The translations under genes were made by a program, and so were the position numbers. Positions 1 to 10,055 of a stretch of DNA of 64,000 bases are shown in pieces. Every line of letters starts with the position of its first letter. Position 1 is the first letter of the stretch. The notes beneath the pieces were generated by a model that was not told the DNA's origin, did no database searches, and saw nothing but the letters and a program-made list of their open reading frames with translations. Origin of the DNA: Janthinobacterium sp. UMAB-56 (GTDB lineage Bacteria > Pseudomonadota > Gammaproteobacteria > Burkholderiales > Burkholderiaceae_D); the NCBI RefSeq assembly GCF_900095265.1, contig NZ_LT607653.1:308696-372695 (forward strand), read 5' to 3'.

Positions 1-226
1 TGGCTTCGGCTTCCGCCAGCTCTTCCGCGTTGAGGGGGCGCAGCGCCATGTTTTCATCGCGGCGGCCGACCGTCATGCCGACGATATTCATGCCCGCCTT
101 GCGCGCTTCGTCCAGCAAGCCATTCACATAGCCGCGGCCGAACAGCTCGCCGAACAGCACAAAGGTGTCGCCCTTGCGGAAGATATTTTTTTGCGGGATG
201 TCTCTTAAGGACGTGATCTCGGTCAT
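1..226 (-). CDS. FabMG-like enoyl-ACP reductase family protein (N-terminal 75 residues only)
   Basis: The gene runs off the left edge of the window. Reading the minus strand from the ATG at 226 gives 75 open codons; an in-frame TGA lies four codons upstream, so this is the first possible start. The segment FRKGDTFVLFGELFGRGY followed by VGMTVGRRDENMALRPLNAEE recalls the N-terminus of proteins annotated as enoyl-ACP reductase FabMG family, where a nucleotide-binding fold begins early. That assignment is from memory of the family and rests on the N-terminus only. No clear Shine-Dalgarno precedes the start. It lies downstream of polB on the same strand but is separated by 284 bases, so it probably has its own promoter. 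Confidence 0.5.
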   Translation of the reverse strand, partial: MTEITSLRDIPQKNIFRKGDTFVLFGELFGRGYVNGLLDEARKAGMNIVGMTVGRRDENMALRPLNAEELAEAEA

Positions 227-510
227 GGTGTCAATTCATTCAAAAAATAGCAGGGGAGGCGCATACCGCACAGCCTGCTGGTTCAACATAGTGATAAATT
301 ATGCGCCCTTTCAGTGGCGACAATCTTCTTGCGAACGATTCTCGTCTGGAGCGGCATCTTCTTCTGCGGTGGAGCTCTTATTCTTTCGCCATGGCGTATT
401 TTACGCTGCCGCCGCGCACAGCGCCCGTGGACTGGGCTAGATAAGCCCGGCAGGCGCCGATATTACCTCAGCTTGGCCGCCCAGGTAAGCAGAATTGATA
501 TAAAACAATT
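227..510. other. Intergenic stretch between polB and the partial reductase gene
   Basis: This gap is more AT-rich than its surroundings, particularly at 470-515. It probably contains the promoter of the minus-strand reductase gene. I could not pick a convincing -35/-10 pair or a terminator hairpin with a U tract. The short plus-strand open frames here lack ribosome binding sites and I do not regard them as genes. Confidence 0.4.
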
Positions 511-2874
511 CTAAAAAAGATCCTGCTGGCCCGACACGAGGCGCGAAAAATCGTCGCCCAGAAACGGCAGTATGGCGTCGGCCACCGGCTGCAGCTGGCG
601 CGTCAGGTAGTGGTGGTAGTCGATGGGCGAGCGCTGCGTTTCCAGCGGTTCCGGCCCCGCCACCGTGATCACATAGCTGATCCAGCCGCCGTTCTGGTAT
701 TGCAGCGGCCGCCCTTGCGCCAGGTTGTAGGCGTCGGCCGTGCGCGCCGCGCGTACGTGGGGCGGCACGTTGCGCTGGTAGTCGTCGAGCGGGCGGCGCA
801 AGCGCTTGCGGTAGACCAATAAGGCATCGAATTCGCCACGCACCGTGCGTGCCACGTAGTCGCGCACATAGTCCTGGTAGGCGGCGCGCTGGAAGATGCG
901 CAGGTACAAGGCTTGCTGGAATTGCTGCGCCAGCGGCGTCCAGTCGCTGCGCACGGTTTCCAGGCCCTTGTAGACCATCTGTTCACTGCCGTCGGGCTTG
1001 CCCACCAGGCCCGCATAGCGTTTCTTGCTGCCTTCTTCCGAGCCGCGGATGGTGGGCATCAGGAAACGCCGGTAATGCGTCTCGAATTCCAGCTCCAGCG
1101 CATTGTCCAGGCCGAATTCCTCGCGCAAATGCCGCTCCCACCAGGCATTCACGTGCGCCACCAGGGTACGGCCGATCTTGCCCGCCGCTTCGTCGCTATG
1201 CGCCGTTTTCAGCCACACGAAGGTGGAGTCCGTGTCGCCATAGATGACTTGATAGCCCTGCTCGGTGATCAGCTCGCGCGTGCGGTGCATGATGTCATGG
1301 CCGCGCAGGGTGATCGACGAAGCCAGGCGCGGATCGAAAAAGCGGCAGCCGCTGGAACCGAGCACACCGTAAAACGCGTTCATGATGATCTTTAACGCTT
1401 GCGACAGCGGCGCATTGCGTTCGCGCTTGGCCGTCTCGCGGCCCTGCCACACCTGTTCCACGATAGCGGGCAGGCAATGTTTGACGCGCGAAAACTGCGC
1501 CCCCCAGTAGCCGGGCACGGTATCGGCTTCGTCGCCGCTGGTGCCGACCACCAGGCCCACGGGGTCGATCAGGAAGGTGCGGATGATGGACGGGTACAGG
1601 CTTTTGTAGTCGAGCACCAGCACGGAGTCGTACAGGCCCGACTGCGAATCCATGACGAAGCCACCCGGACTGTTTTCGCCGGACACATCGCCCAGGTTGG
1701 GCGCCACATACCCCTGCCGGTGCATCAGCGGCAAGTACAGATGCTCGAAGGCGGCCACGGAGCCACCGCTGCGGTCGGCCGCCAGGCCCGTCACGCTGGC
1801 CCGTTCCAGCAAAAAGGTCAGCAACTCGGTCTTGGCGAAGATGCGCGTGACCAGTTCGCAATCCTTGAGGTTGTAGCGCGCCAGCGCCGGCTTATCTTCG
1901 CGGAAACGCCGGTCGATCTCGGCCATGCGCTGGTAGGGATTGTCGATGGACTTGCCTTCGCCCAACAGCGTTTGCGCCACGTTTTCCAGGCTGAACGAGG
2001 AAAAATTCCACGTCGCCGACTTCAAGGCTTCGATGCCGTCGATGATCAAACGGCCCGCTGCGGCGGCAAAATAGTGTTCCTGTTTGCCGCCATGTTCGCG
2101 CCATTCCATCACGGCGCCACCGCGTCCCAGTTTCAGGGGCACCTGATAGCGCTCGGCGTGCTCGCGCAGCACGCGCAAGTCGAATTGCACCAGGTTCCAG
2201 CCGATGATGGCGTCCGGATCGTGGCGCTCCATCCACGCGTTCAGGCGTTCCAGGATGTGCGCGCGGCTGTCGCAGTAGTCGAGCTCGAAGTCCAGGGCGT
2301 CATCCGCTCCGTTTGGCGGCCCCAGCATGTACACCTGGCGCTGGCCGCAGCCTTCCAGTGCCAGCGAATACAGTTCGCCGTACGCCGTCGTCTCGATATC
2401 GAGCGACACCAGTTTCAAGGCAGGGCGGTAAGCGGGCGCCGGCCTCAGCTGCACTTCCTGCGGTGTTTCTGCGCTGAATGACACCGGCGCCGTAATGAAG
2501 CGCTCCATCAGGTAGCGCTCGGGCGGGCGGATGTCGGCTTCGTACACGTCGACGCCTTGGGCGCGCAGTTGCTTCTCCAGTTTCAGCAAATGCCGGTATT
2601 GCTTGCAGTACAAGCCCAGCACGGGGCGATGATGAAAATCGGACAGCGACAGGGGCCGCAGCTCCGCGTGGCGCTCGCCGCGCAGCAACCGTTCGGCCTG
2701 CTCGCGCTGCTCCATGGGAAGAAAGGCGACCGCCGTCTGCACGGGCAGGCGCACGTGGCGGGGGCCGGTGTCCGTTGCCAGCCAGAAATCGACTTCCGTG
2801 CCGGCGCTGGTATCGCGCCAGTGGCGGGTCAGGATAAAGCCCTGTTCGAGCGGGTGCTGCGTATTGCCTGTCAT
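511..2874 (-). CDS. polB: DNA polymerase II (family B)
   Basis: A 787-residue family B DNA polymerase with 3'-5' proofreading exonuclease, the damage-tolerant replicative polymerase; Escherichia coli Pol II has 783 residues. Visible motifs are Exo I (VSLDIETT, near residue 160), Exo II (GWNLVQFD), polymerase motif A ([13 protein letters not shown], near 430), the motif B region ([13 protein letters not shown]) and motif C (YGDTDST, near 550). The frame stays open upstream to 3057, but similarity to Pol II starts at [12 protein letters not shown], so the ATG at 2874 is chosen. It is transcribed divergently from the acyl-CoA synthetase gene at 3015. I looked for a LexA box in the 140-base intergenic region and found none of the canonical form. 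Confidence 0.95.
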   Translation of the reverse strand: MTGNTQHPLEQGFILTRHWRDTSAGTEVDFWLATDTGPRHVRLPVQTAVAFLPMEQREQAERLLRGERHAELRPLSLSDFHHRPVLGLYCKQYRHLLKLEKQLRAQGVDVYEADIRPPERYLMERFITAPVSFSAETPQEVQLRPAPAYRPALKLVSLDIETTAYGELYSLALEGCGQRQVYMLGPPNGADDALDFELDYCDSRAHILERLNAWMERHDPDAIIGWNLVQFDLRVLREHAERYQVPLKLGRGGAVMEWREHGGKQEHYFAAAAGRLIIDGIEALKSATWNFSSFSLENVAQTLLGEGKSIDNPYQRMAEIDRRFREDKPALARYNLKDCELVTRIFAKTELLTFLLERASVTGLAADRSGGSVAAFEHLYLPLMHRQGYVAPNLGDVSGENSPGGFVMDSQSGLYDSVLVLDYKSLYPSIIRTFLIDPVGLVVGTSGDEADTVPGYWGAQFSRVKHCLPAIVEQVWQGRETAKRERNAPLSQALKIIMNAFYGVLGSSGCRFFDPRLASSITLRGHDIMHRTRELITEQGYQVIYGDTDSTFVWLKTAHSDEAAGKIGRTLVAHVNAWWERHLREEFGLDNALELEFETHYRRFLMPTIRGSEEGSKKRYAGLVGKPDGSEQMVYKGLETVRSDWTPLAQQFQQALYLRIFQRAAYQDYVRDYVARTVRGEFDALLVYRKRLRRPLDDYQRNVPPHVRAARTADAYNLAQGRPLQYQNGGWISYVITVAGPEPLETQRSPIDYHHYLTRQLQPVADAILPFLGDDFSRLVSGQQDLF

Positions 2875-3014
2875 GAATGGTCGAATCGTGAGTGTCTGGT
2901 GTGCTGGCCTGCACATTACAGCAAGCCGACGCAGGGCGGGGGCGGTTGCGGCTATAATTTTCTGCACCGAAGACGATAACAAGAGCGCGTCGCGCCGTAC
3001 ACCCTGGAGACAGC

Positions 3015-4694
3015 ATGCAAGCAATGAGTTATGTACATGGCGCCCACGAGACGCCATTGATCGGCGAAACCATAGGCGCTTACCTGGACGGCATCGCCGC
3101 CCGCTACGGCCAGCACGATGCCCTGATCGTGGCGCACCAGAACGTGCGCTGGACGTACGCCGAATTCCAGCGGCGCGTGCACCGCCTGGCGGCCGGCTTG
3201 CTGAAGCTGGGCTTGCAGCCGGGCGACCGGGTCGGCATCTGGTCGCAAAATTGTGCCGAATGGGTGCTGACCCAGTTTGCCACGGCGAAAGCCGGCTTGA
3301 TCATGGTCAATATCAATCCTGCCTACCGCCGTTCGGAACTCGAATATGTGCTCGACAAGGTGCAGTGCAGCGCGCTGATCCTGTCGCCCAGCTTCAAGTC
3401 CAGCGACTACCTGGCCATCGTGCAGGACGTGGTGCCGGAAATCGCCCGTTCGCGCGCGGGCGCCCTGCAGTCGCCGCGCTTGCCGCAATTGCGCCACGTC
3501 ATCCGCCTGGGGGCGGCCGCCACGCCCGGCATGCATAACTTCGATGCCTTGATGGACGGCATCCTGGAAGCCGACCTGGCGCAGCTGGAAGAAGTGAGCG
3601 CCACCTTGCAGTTTGACGATGCCGTCAACATCCAGTTCACGTCCGGCACCACGGGCGCGCCGAAGGGCGCCACCCTGACGCACCACAATATCCTGAATAA
3701 CGGCTTTTTCATTGGCGAAGCCATGCGCCTGACGCAGCAGGACCGCTTGTGCATTCCCGTGCCTCTGTACCACTGCTTCGGCATGGTGCTGGGCAACCTG
3801 GCTTGCGTCACGCACGGCGCGGCCATGGTGTTTCCCGGCGAAGGCTTCGACCCGAAGGCCGTGCTGGAAACCGTGCAAGCCGAGCGCTGCACGGGGCTGC
3901 ACGGCGTGCCGACCATGTTCATCGCCATCCTCGACCATCCTGATTTCAAACAATACGATCTGTCGAACTTGCGCACCGGCATCATGGCCGGCTCGCCATG
4001 CCCGATGGAAGTCATGACGCGCGTCATCGAATTGATGCATATGGCGGAAATTACCATTGCGTATGGCATGACGGAAACGTCGCCCGTCAGCTTCCAGACG
4101 GCGATCGAAGATCCGAGCGAAATGCGCGTGTCTTCGATAGGCCGCGTCCATCCGCACCTGGAAGTGAAAATTATCGATGCGGAAGGGCGCATCGTGCCGC
4201 GCGGCGAAAAGGGCGAATTGCTCACGCGCGGCTATTCCGTGATGCAGGGTTACTGGGGCGACCCTGAAAAAACAGCCGAGGCCATCGACACGGCCCGCTG
4301 GATGCACACGGGCGACCTGGCCGTGATCGACGCCAACGGCTTTTGCAGCATCGTCGGCCGCTCGAAAGACATGGTCATCCGTGGCGGTGAAAACATCTAC
4401 CCGCGCGAAGTCGAGGAATTCCTGTACCGCCATCCGAGCGTGCTCGACGTGCAATGCGTGGGCGTGCCGGATGCCAAGTATGGCGAAGAGTTGTGCGCTT
4501 GCATTATTTTGCGTCCGGGCACGCAGGCTACCAGCGACGACATCCGCGCCTTTTGCGATGGCCAGATCGCCTATTACAAGATTCCCCGCTATGTGCGTTT
4601 CGTCGAGGAATTTCCGATGACGGTGACAGGCAAGATCCAGAAATACTTGCTGCGCAAACAGGTGGCGACTGACCTGGGGCTGGGCACGGATTAA
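3015..4694 (+). CDS. AMP-binding acyl-CoA synthetase (fatty-acid--CoA ligase family)
   Basis: A 559-residue member of the ANL superfamily that activates a carboxylic acid to its CoA thioester through an acyl-adenylate. The P-loop-like motif [18 protein letters not shown] lies near residues 213-230, the A5 motif YGMTETSP near 355, the A7/A8 region HTGDLAVID and [20 protein letters not shown] near 440-470, and the catalytic lysine motif [10 protein letters not shown] near the C-terminus. A GGAGA ribosome binding site precedes the ATG. It resembles medium/long-chain acyl-CoA synthetases of the FadD/AcsA2 kind; the substrate cannot be told from sequence. It is monocistronic and ends at a bidirectional terminator. 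A TATAAT at 2953-2958 could be its -10, but no good -35 is seen. Confidence 0.85.
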   Translation: MQAMSYVHGAHETPLIGETIGAYLDGIAARYGQHDALIVAHQNVRWTYAEFQRRVHRLAAGLLKLGLQPGDRVGIWSQNCAEWVLTQFATAKAGLIMVNINPAYRRSELEYVLDKVQCSALILSPSFKSSDYLAIVQDVVPEIARSRAGALQSPRLPQLRHVIRLGAAATPGMHNFDALMDGILEADLAQLEEVSATLQFDDAVNIQFTSGTTGAPKGATLTHHNILNNGFFIGEAMRLTQQDRLCIPVPLYHCFGMVLGNLACVTHGAAMVFPGEGFDPKAVLETVQAERCTGLHGVPTMFIAILDHPDFKQYDLSNLRTGIMAGSPCPMEVMTRVIELMHMAEITIAYGMTETSPVSFQTAIEDPSEMRVSSIGRVHPHLEVKIIDAEGRIVPRGEKGELLTRGYSVMQGYWGDPEKTAEAIDTARWMHTGDLAVIDANGFCSIVGRSKDMVIRGGENIYPREVEEFLYRHPSVLDVQCVGVPDAKYGEELCACIILRPGTQATSDDIRAFCDGQIAYYKIPRYVRFVEEFPMTVTGKIQKYLLRKQVATDLGLGTD

Positions 4695-4711
4695 GTCTTG
4701 TGCTGGCGCAT

Positions 4712-4751
4712 AAAAAAACACCGGGACGCTCGCGCGACCCGGTGTTTTTTT
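4712..4751. terminator. Bidirectional Rho-independent terminator
   Basis: Arms ACACCGGG and CCCGGTGT enclose a short loop, with an A run on the left and a T run (TTTTTTT) on the right. It therefore terminates in both directions between the convergent acyl-CoA synthetase and PEP-CTERM genes. Confidence 0.85.
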
Positions 4752-4769
4752 ATTGATTCAGCGTAAAGC

Positions 4770-5750
4770 TCAGGCCACCGCGGCTTGTGGTGCGCGCGCT
4801 GGCGTGCGGCGACGCACGAAGGCCAGCAAGCCCAGGCCGGCCAGCAGCATGGCGTAGGTGCCTGGTTCCGGCACGGCCGATACGCTCACCGTGTTGAAGC
4901 CGGCACCGTTCATTGCGACATGGCCATAATTGATCGAGCTGACCGAATTGGCGATCAGGGTGCCATTCATGTCGCCCGAACCCGAGAAAGCGCTGTTCGG
5001 CGCCAGGATGCTGCCGTTGATGCCGACGTTGTTCAGGCTGGTGGTGGTGGCGTTGGCGAAGTTGAACAGCGTGCGGTTGGCGAAGCTGGCGAAATTGTCG
5101 AAGCCGCCGCTCATGGTGATGTTGGTGGCCGTGCCGTTGATGATGATGCTGGCTGTGCTTTTCAGCGAGGCCAGGTCCAACGTCAGGTTATGCAGGTTCG
5201 ACGCATCGATATTGAAAATATTGACATCGGCGTTGATATTGCCTACCAGGGTCATATTGCCGTACTGGGAAATCACGGTACCGTTCGACTGCAGCTTGGC
5301 TACATCGCCCGACAGGGTCGTCAATTGTTGCTTGGCGCCCGCGAAGTCCAGGGTGGAGGCGTTGCCTTTGCTGATGTTGCCAGTTTGGAACCATTGCGGT
5401 GCCGTCAGCGTGGCGTTGGCGTTGCTGACGCCGTACACGGCCGAACCGCTGAGCGTACCCCAGCCCGTGTTGAGGTTGCCGCCAGCAACGACCGAATTGA
5501 CGGCGCTGCCTGGCTTTTTGTTCGTGCCAACGTTGTAGTTGTCCAGGTAGATATTGCCGCCAGCGGCAATGCTGCCACCGACGCTGGTGAAGCCGGTGGC
5601 GCCGCTGCTGCCGATGTTGCCGAAGATGAAGGCCGAGTAGCCGTTGGCAACGCCGAGGTCAATCACGGTCGCCTGGGCCGAGGCGCTGAAGGAGAAGGCG
5701 AACAGGGCGGCGCTGATGAGCGGCAAGCTGCGGGTGCTAAATAATTTCAT
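4770..5750 (-). CDS. Choice-of-anchor A family PEP-CTERM protein
   Basis: An exported protein of 326 residues. It has a signal peptide (MKLFSTRSLPLISAALFAFS, ending near SASA-QA), a low-complexity Ser/Asn/Gly/Thr-rich body of the choice-of-anchor A type, and a C-terminal sorting signal: VPEPGTYAM, a hydrophobic segment LLAGLGLLAFV, then RRR. PEP-CTERM proteins are recognised by an exosortase and are usually tied to exopolysaccharide or biofilm production; no exosortase gene is in the window. The frame is open to an ATG at 5762, but the ATG at 5750 has GAGA six bases upstream and begins the signal peptide cleanly. The upstream gap is AT-rich, with TATAAT on the minus strand at 5826-5821. It stands alone between two terminators. 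Confidence 0.85.
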   Translation of the reverse strand: MKLFSTRSLPLISAALFAFSFSASAQATVIDLGVANGYSAFIFGNIGSSGATGFTSVGGSIAAGGNIYLDNYNVGTNKKPGSAVNSVVAGGNLNTGWGTLSGSAVYGVSNANATLTAPQWFQTGNISKGNASTLDFAGAKQQLTTLSGDVAKLQSNGTVISQYGNMTLVGNINADVNIFNIDASNLHNLTLDLASLKSTASIIINGTATNITMSGGFDNFASFANRTLFNFANATTTSLNNVGINGSILAPNSAFSGSGDMNGTLIANSVSSINYGHVAMNGAGFNTVSVSAVPEPGTYAMLLAGLGLLAFVRRRTPARAPQAAVA

Positions 5751-5913
5751 GGACATTCTCATAGTGAATTGGGGGACGAATCAGGCGGGAAAGCAAGACA
5801 CCGCCATCGCGCAAGCCGTCATTATAATCTAAAAAGCAATTCTAGTTCTATTTAGGTAATTAAATATATTTTAAGGCAACACTTTTCCTATCGCCGGTGA
5901 TTGCCTGGCGGAC

Positions 5914-5941
5914 ATCAAAAAACCGGGGCTGGCCCGGTTTC
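5914..5941 (-). terminator. Rho-independent terminator of the glycosyltransferase gene
   Basis: On the minus strand AAACCGGG, a five-base loop and CCCGGTTT are followed by a T run. It lies just beyond the stop codon of the glycosyltransferase gene at 5949. Confidence 0.8.
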
Positions 5942-5948
5942 GCATGTG

Positions 5949-7673
5949 CTACCTGACGCGCTGGTACAGGCGGAAACGTTCCACGTCATCCGTGGGGCGG
6001 CGCCCTTCCCACAGCTTGATCCAGTCCGCCCCGTGGTGCTCGGGCAGGCGTTCCTTGCTGTCGGGAACCTTGATGCTGTCTTGCAACAAGAATACATCGC
6101 ATTGCTGCTGCCCCACATTGGCAAACGGCAGGTGGCCGAAGTAGGCGAACGAGGCGCGCTGGGCGGCGCCGACGTTGCTGTTGATGCATTTGCTGCCAGG
6201 CGGCAAGTTAACCGAAATCTGGTGCGCCACGCTGGCGTAGCTCTTGCTGTAGTTCAGCGGCGGCAGGAACAGGGTCATGATCAGCACCCATATCAGGATC
6301 AGGCCGCCGGACGACAGCACCACGGCGCGCCACAGCACGGCCGGCTGGCGCGAGATGCGCCAGTGCACCAGCGCCACCCAGCCCGCGCTGGCGCAGGCGG
6401 CCACGAAAAAGGCCAGCAAGTCCAGCTCCGGCTTGAAGCCTGGCAAGAGTTTCAGGGCGTTATGCGACAGTTTTGGCGGCCAACCGGTCAGGATGGCGAA
6501 CCAGAACAGCCACAGCGCGAGGGCGCAGATGGTCAGCACCATCACGGAGAACCAGTCGATGGCGTTGATGGCACCGCGTTTCATGGTCAGCAAGCCAAAC
6601 GCTGCCATCACGGCCAGCGGCGGCAGCAGCGGCAGCAGCTGGCTCGGGTCGGGATCGGGATGGCACAGGCCGAGGATGGCCAGCATGACAACAAAGGTCA
6701 GCGGTACGACGATGTGCAGCACGTGGTGCTGACGGCGCCAGGCGTACACGGCCCAGGCGGCGAACGGCCACGCGGGCCAGAAGAACCAGATGCCGACACG
6801 CAAGAAATACTGCACGCTTTTCAGGCTCGGGGCGCTGAACTGGCGGCAATTCCATTCCATCCAGGCTTGCAGCGGCGAGTGGCCATACGGTTGCAGCCAT
6901 TCGCCCGGCAGTAGCCAGACCAGGGTCAGCGCGGTGCCGATCAGGATGGCCAGCGCCAGGTGGCGCACGCTGCGCAGCAGCGGCAGGCGCAGGAACACGG
7001 TACACAGCAGCATGGCGATACTCAGCGCCGCCGGCGTGATCCAGCCGCGCGTGAGGGTCAGGCCGCCCAGTGCCAGGCCCAGCAGGGCCGCATTGCGCAC
7101 GGACGGGCCTTCCACATAGCGCACGGCGCGGTACAGCAGGTAAGCCATCAGCGAGACATACAGGGCCTCGGCGGTAATGTCGTGGCTGTGTTGCAGCAGG
7201 CCCAGGCAACCGAGGTAGATGAGCACGGCGGCATCGGCCAGGGTACGGCCGAAATCGTCCGGCTCGGGCTGGCCACCGAAGGCCAGGCGCAGCGGCTGGG
7301 CATCGTTGCGGCGCCCCAGGTTGAAGGCGGTGTACCAGACGGACAGGGTGCTGACGACGAAGATGCCGATGGTCGACATGCGCGCGCCAAAGACGTCGCC
7401 GTCGATCCAGCCGAACAGCTTGATGAAAATGGCGCCCAGCCAGAAGGTCAGCGGGCCTTCATCTGGCACCGACAGGCCGGCCACGTTGGGCCATAACCAA
7501 TCGTTCAGGCCGCCATGCGCCATGGTCCACATGATGCCGAAACTGGCGGCATCATCGTTCTTCCACGGTTCGCGGCCGATCAGGCCAGGCAGGATGTACA
7601 GCAGGCCGAGCGCAAACAAGGCCCATCGTGGCAGCGCGAGTGTGGCAGCGGCGGGAAGGCGGACTGGCTTCAT
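5949..7673 (-). CDS. ArnT-like membrane glycosyltransferase (GT39/PMT superfamily)
   Basis: A 574-residue polytopic inner-membrane protein with roughly ten to twelve hydrophobic segments. After the first segment comes GREPWKNDDAASFGIMW, the periplasmic loop with paired acidic residues typical of GT-C enzymes such as ArnT, which use a polyprenyl-phosphate sugar donor. A soluble C-terminal domain follows residue 490. Family members modify lipid A, glycans or proteins; the acceptor cannot be deduced here and there are no arn neighbours. It is flanked by its own terminator downstream and the rpmE2 terminator upstream, so it appears monocistronic. Confidence 0.75.
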   Translation of the reverse strand: MKPVRLPAAATLALPRWALFALGLLYILPGLIGREPWKNDDAASFGIMWTMAHGGLNDWLWPNVAGLSVPDEGPLTFWLGAIFIKLFGWIDGDVFGARMSTIGIFVVSTLSVWYTAFNLGRRNDAQPLRLAFGGQPEPDDFGRTLADAAVLIYLGCLGLLQHSHDITAEALYVSLMAYLLYRAVRYVEGPSVRNAALLGLALGGLTLTRGWITPAALSIAMLLCTVFLRLPLLRSVRHLALAILIGTALTLVWLLPGEWLQPYGHSPLQAWMEWNCRQFSAPSLKSVQYFLRVGIWFFWPAWPFAAWAVYAWRRQHHVLHIVVPLTFVVMLAILGLCHPDPDPSQLLPLLPPLAVMAAFGLLTMKRGAINAIDWFSVMVLTICALALWLFWFAILTGWPPKLSHNALKLLPGFKPELDLLAFFVAACASAGWVALVHWRISRQPAVLWRAVVLSSGGLILIWVLIMTLFLPPLNYSKSYASVAHQISVNLPPGSKCINSNVGAAQRASFAYFGHLPFANVGQQQCDVFLLQDSIKVPDSKERLPEHHGADWIKLWEGRRPTDDVERFRLYQRVR

Positions 7674-7754
7674 CGATAATCGGTATCAGAATAGTGGCAA
7701 GACGCGACGAATGGCGTCGGGTATGCGCGAGTATAAAGTAAAGCGGCCAAAGAC

Positions 7755-7782
7755 AAAAAAGGCAGCCGTGGCTGCCTTTTCT
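7755..7782 (-). terminator. Rho-independent terminator downstream of rpmE2
   Basis: Minus-strand AAAAGGCAGCC, a short loop and GGCTGCCTTTTTT form a classic stem with a U tract. A second, symmetric hairpin (GCCGC/GCGGC with flanking T and A runs, 7802-7826) touches the rpmE2 stop codon and may add to 3' stability. Confidence 0.8.
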
Positions 7783-7825
7783 CTGGTAGCCGAAGCTGCC
7801 CTTTTTTGCCGCAAAGCGGCAAAAA

Positions 7826-8095
7826 TTAGCCTGCTGCGACTGCGGTTTTCGAACCAACCGAACCGAACTTCTGACGGAACTTCTCGACGCGACCAGCGGT
7901 ATCGACGATTTTGTGCTTGCCCGTGAAGAATGGGTGCGATTCAGCCGAAACCTCGATCTTCACCAGTGGGTATTCTTTACCGTCGTGGGTGATTTTTTCG
8001 CGGGTTTGGATGGTCGAGCGGGTAACGAATTTGAAATCGCACGACAGGTCGTGGAAAACAACTTCGCGGTATTCTGGATGGGTATCGACTTTCAT
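7826..8095 (-). CDS. rpmE2: 50S ribosomal protein L31 type B
   Basis: An 89-residue L31 of the type B class, starting [18 protein letters not shown] and containing [13 protein letters not shown]. The frame is open to 8128, but AGAGAGAAG just before the ATG at 8095 and the usual N-terminus fix the start. The protein lacks the CxxC zinc pairs of type A L31, as expected of the zinc-independent form, which in many bacteria replaces the zinc form under zinc limitation. Here it lies immediately downstream of rho on the same strand, a common betaproteobacterial order, and may simply be the constitutive L31. No Zur box was recognised upstream. Confidence 0.95.
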   Translation of the reverse strand: MKVDTHPEYREVVFHDLSCDFKFVTRSTIQTREKITHDGKEYPLVKIEVSAESHPFFTGKHKIVDTAGRVEKFRQKFGSVGSKTAVAAG

Positions 8096-8225
8096 GGTCT
8101 TCTCTCTAGTTTGGTAGCCAAACAGCACTTCGTCGGTCGTCCTGCTTCTTGACCCGATTGCCGATCACTTGCCAGGGTTTAAAATAATGCAACCGTCGAT
8201 TATATAGCGCTTTCACGCAGACGGC

Positions 8226-8254
8226 AATAAAAAAGCCGCTCAATGAGCGGCTTT
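8226..8254 (-). terminator. Rho-independent terminator downstream of rho
   Basis: Minus-strand AAAGCCGCTC, loop ATT, GAGCGGC and a run of six T residues. It lies between rho and rpmE2 and should separate the two transcripts, giving rpmE2 its own promoter. Confidence 0.8.
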
Positions 8255-8277
8255 CGCGGGATGATCAACGGAGGGCT

Positions 8278-8304
8278 GGGGTCAGACCCGACGGGTCTGA
8301 CCCC
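8278..8304. repeat. REP-like perfect palindrome next to rho
   Basis: GGGGTCAGACCC and GGGTCTGACCCC are perfect inverted repeats of 12 bases around a GAC centre, six bases from the rho stop codon. No U tract follows it, and a separate terminator lies beyond it. Palindromes with a GGGGTCAGACCC core are, from memory, scattered between genes in many Gram-negative genomes and can be associated with REP-type tyrosine transposases. Only this copy is present in the window. Confidence 0.6.
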
Positions 8305-8309
8305 TAAAA

Positions 8310-9572
8310 TCAGCCGCCGCGTCTCATCATATCGAAAAACTCTGCGTTGTTCTTCGTCGCTTTCATCTTGTCCAGAATGAACTCCATCGCCTCGATCTCG
8401 TCCATCGAGTACAGCAACTTGCGCAGGATCCAGATTTTTTGCAGCTCGTTCGGCTTGATCAGCAGTTCTTCGCGGCGCGTACCCGATTTGTTCAGGTTGA
8501 TGGCCGGATAGACGCGTTTCTCGGCCAAACGGCGTTCCAGATGCACTTCCATGTTACCCGTACCCTTGAATTCTTCAAAGATCACGTCATCCATGCGCGA
8601 ACCCGTTTCGATCAGCGCCGTGGCGATGATGGTCAGCGAGCCGCCTTCTTCGATATTGCGCGCGGCGCCGAAGAAGCGTTTTGGACGTTGCAGCGCGTTT
8701 GCATCGACACCACCGGTCAGGACCTTGCCCGAGGCAGGGATGACGGTGTTGTAGGCACGCGCCAGGCGGGTGATCGAGTCGAGCAGGATCACCACGTCTT
8801 TTTTCATTTCGACCAGGCGCTTGGCTTTTTCCAGCACCATCTCGGCCACTTGCACGTGGCGCGTTGCCGGCTCGTCGAAGGTCGAGGCGACGACTTCGCC
8901 GCGCACGGAGCGTTGCATTTCGGTAACTTCTTCCGGACGTTCGTCGATCAGCAGCACGATCAGGGTGATGTCCGGATGATTTGCGGTGATCGCATGCGCG
9001 ATGTGCTGCAGGATCACGGATTTACCGGATTTCGGCGATGCCACCAGCAAGCCGCGCTGGCCTTTGCCGATCGGGGCGATCAGGTCGATGATGCGGCCGG
9101 TGATGTTTTCCTGGCCATTCATTTCACGTTCCAGGCGCAGCGGCTCGTTCGGGTGCAGCGGCGTCAGGTTTTCAAACAGGATGCGGTGTTTCGACATCTC
9201 CGGCGATTCGCCGTTGACCTTGTCGACTTTGACCAGTGCGAAATAGCGTTCGCCATCTTTCGGGGTCCGTACCTCGCCTTCGATCGAATCGCCGGTGTGC
9301 AGATTGAAGCGGCGGATTTGCGAAGGGGAGATGTAAATGTCGTCGGTGGACGCCATGTAGCTGGCGTCAGGCGAGCGCAGGAAGCCGAAGCCGTCAGGCA
9401 GCACTTCCAGGGCGCCGTCGCCAAAAATCTGTTCGCCGGACTTGGCGCGTTTTTTCAGGATAGCGAACATCAGCTCCTGTTTGCGCAAGCGGGCTGCGTT
9501 GTCAATGTCAAGACCGATCGCCATCTCAAGCAGGGCGGATACGTGTAAGGCCTTTAGTTCGGATAAATGCAT
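8310..9572 (-). CDS. rho: Transcription termination factor Rho
   Basis: A 420-residue RNA-dependent ATPase/helicase that terminates untranslated transcripts as a hexamer. The N-terminal helix bundle starts [18 protein letters not shown]. The cold-shock-like primary RNA-binding domain contains [15 protein letters not shown] (near 60-75). Walker A is [15 protein letters not shown] (near 178-192), the Walker [11 protein letters not shown] region lies near 215, and the R-loop segment is [20 protein letters not shown]. Length matches the family. trxA lies 156 bases upstream on the same strand, the same trxA-rho order found in E. coli. Confidence 0.98.
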   Translation of the reverse strand: MHLSELKALHVSALLEMAIGLDIDNAARLRKQELMFAILKKRAKSGEQIFGDGALEVLPDGFGFLRSPDASYMASTDDIYISPSQIRRFNLHTGDSIEGEVRTPKDGERYFALVKVDKVNGESPEMSKHRILFENLTPLHPNEPLRLEREMNGQENITGRIIDLIAPIGKGQRGLLVASPKSGKSVILQHIAHAITANHPDITLIVLLIDERPEEVTEMQRSVRGEVVASTFDEPATRHVQVAEMVLEKAKRLVEMKKDVVILLDSITRLARAYNTVIPASGKVLTGGVDANALQRPKRFFGAARNIEEGGSLTIIATALIETGSRMDDVIFEEFKGTGNMEVHLERRLAEKRVYPAINLNKSGTRREELLIKPNELQKIWILRKLLYSMDEIEAMEFILDKMKATKNNAEFFDMMRRGG

Positions 9573-9728
9573 ATGTGTTGAGTGTCCCGAGACGGGATGT
9601 AAAGGTAGGGGAGGGGACTGCGTGGCGTTGATTAATTATTGGGGAAGGCTGTGCACGAATCAGGGCAAAGCCGCTTCCCGGTCGTTCCAGTCAGGCGGCG
9701 CTGCGGGCGCAGCGCTGCCCATCATACA

Positions 9729-10055
9729 TTAAATATTGCTGTCGACGAAAGCGGTCAACTGGCCCTTGGCCATGGCGCCCACTTTTTGAGCAGCTGCAAC
9801 ACCATCCTTGAACAGGATCAGGGTCGGGATGCCGCGGATGCCGAACTTGGCAGGCACTGCCTGGTTGGCGTCCACGTCCATCTTGGCGATCTGGATGCGG
9901 CCGGCGTATTCCTTGGCCACTTCTTCCAGGATCGGGGCGATGGCCTTGCAGGGACCGCACCATTCTGCCCAGAAGTCGACCAGTACTGGCAACTCGGATT
10001 TCAGGACGTCTGCTTCAAAAGATGCATCGCTAATGTGTTTGATATTTTCGCTCAT
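9729..10055 (-). CDS. trxA: Thioredoxin 1
   Basis: A 108-residue cytosolic thiol-disulfide oxidoreductase. The active site WCGPC occupies residues 32-36 and the cis-proline loop RGIPTLILF lies near 73-81. The frame is open to 10082, but TGAGGAAAAT directly precedes the ATG at 10055 and the protein then begins with the usual short N-terminal extension MSENIKHISD. It donates electrons to ribonucleotide reductase, methionine sulfoxide reductases and PAPS reductase in most proteobacteria. It lies upstream of rho in the same orientation. Confidence 0.97.
   Translation of the reverse strand: MSENIKHISDASFEADVLKSELPVLVDFWAEWCGPCKAIAPILEEVAKEYAGRIQIAKMDVDANQAVPAKFGIRGIPTLILFKDGVAAAQKVGAMAKGQLTAFVDSNI

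Noticed and set aside
2875..3014. LexA box upstream of polB
   Set aside because: Searched because polB is SOS-regulated in E. coli. The nearest candidate, CTGGCC...ATTACAG, has the wrong spacing and sequence for CTGT-N8-ACAG.
2952..4721. 589-residue minus-strand open frame opposite the acyl-CoA synthetase gene
   Set aside because: It mirrors the codon phase of the real gene and lacks any family resemblance or ribosome binding site; such long frames are typical of GC-rich DNA.
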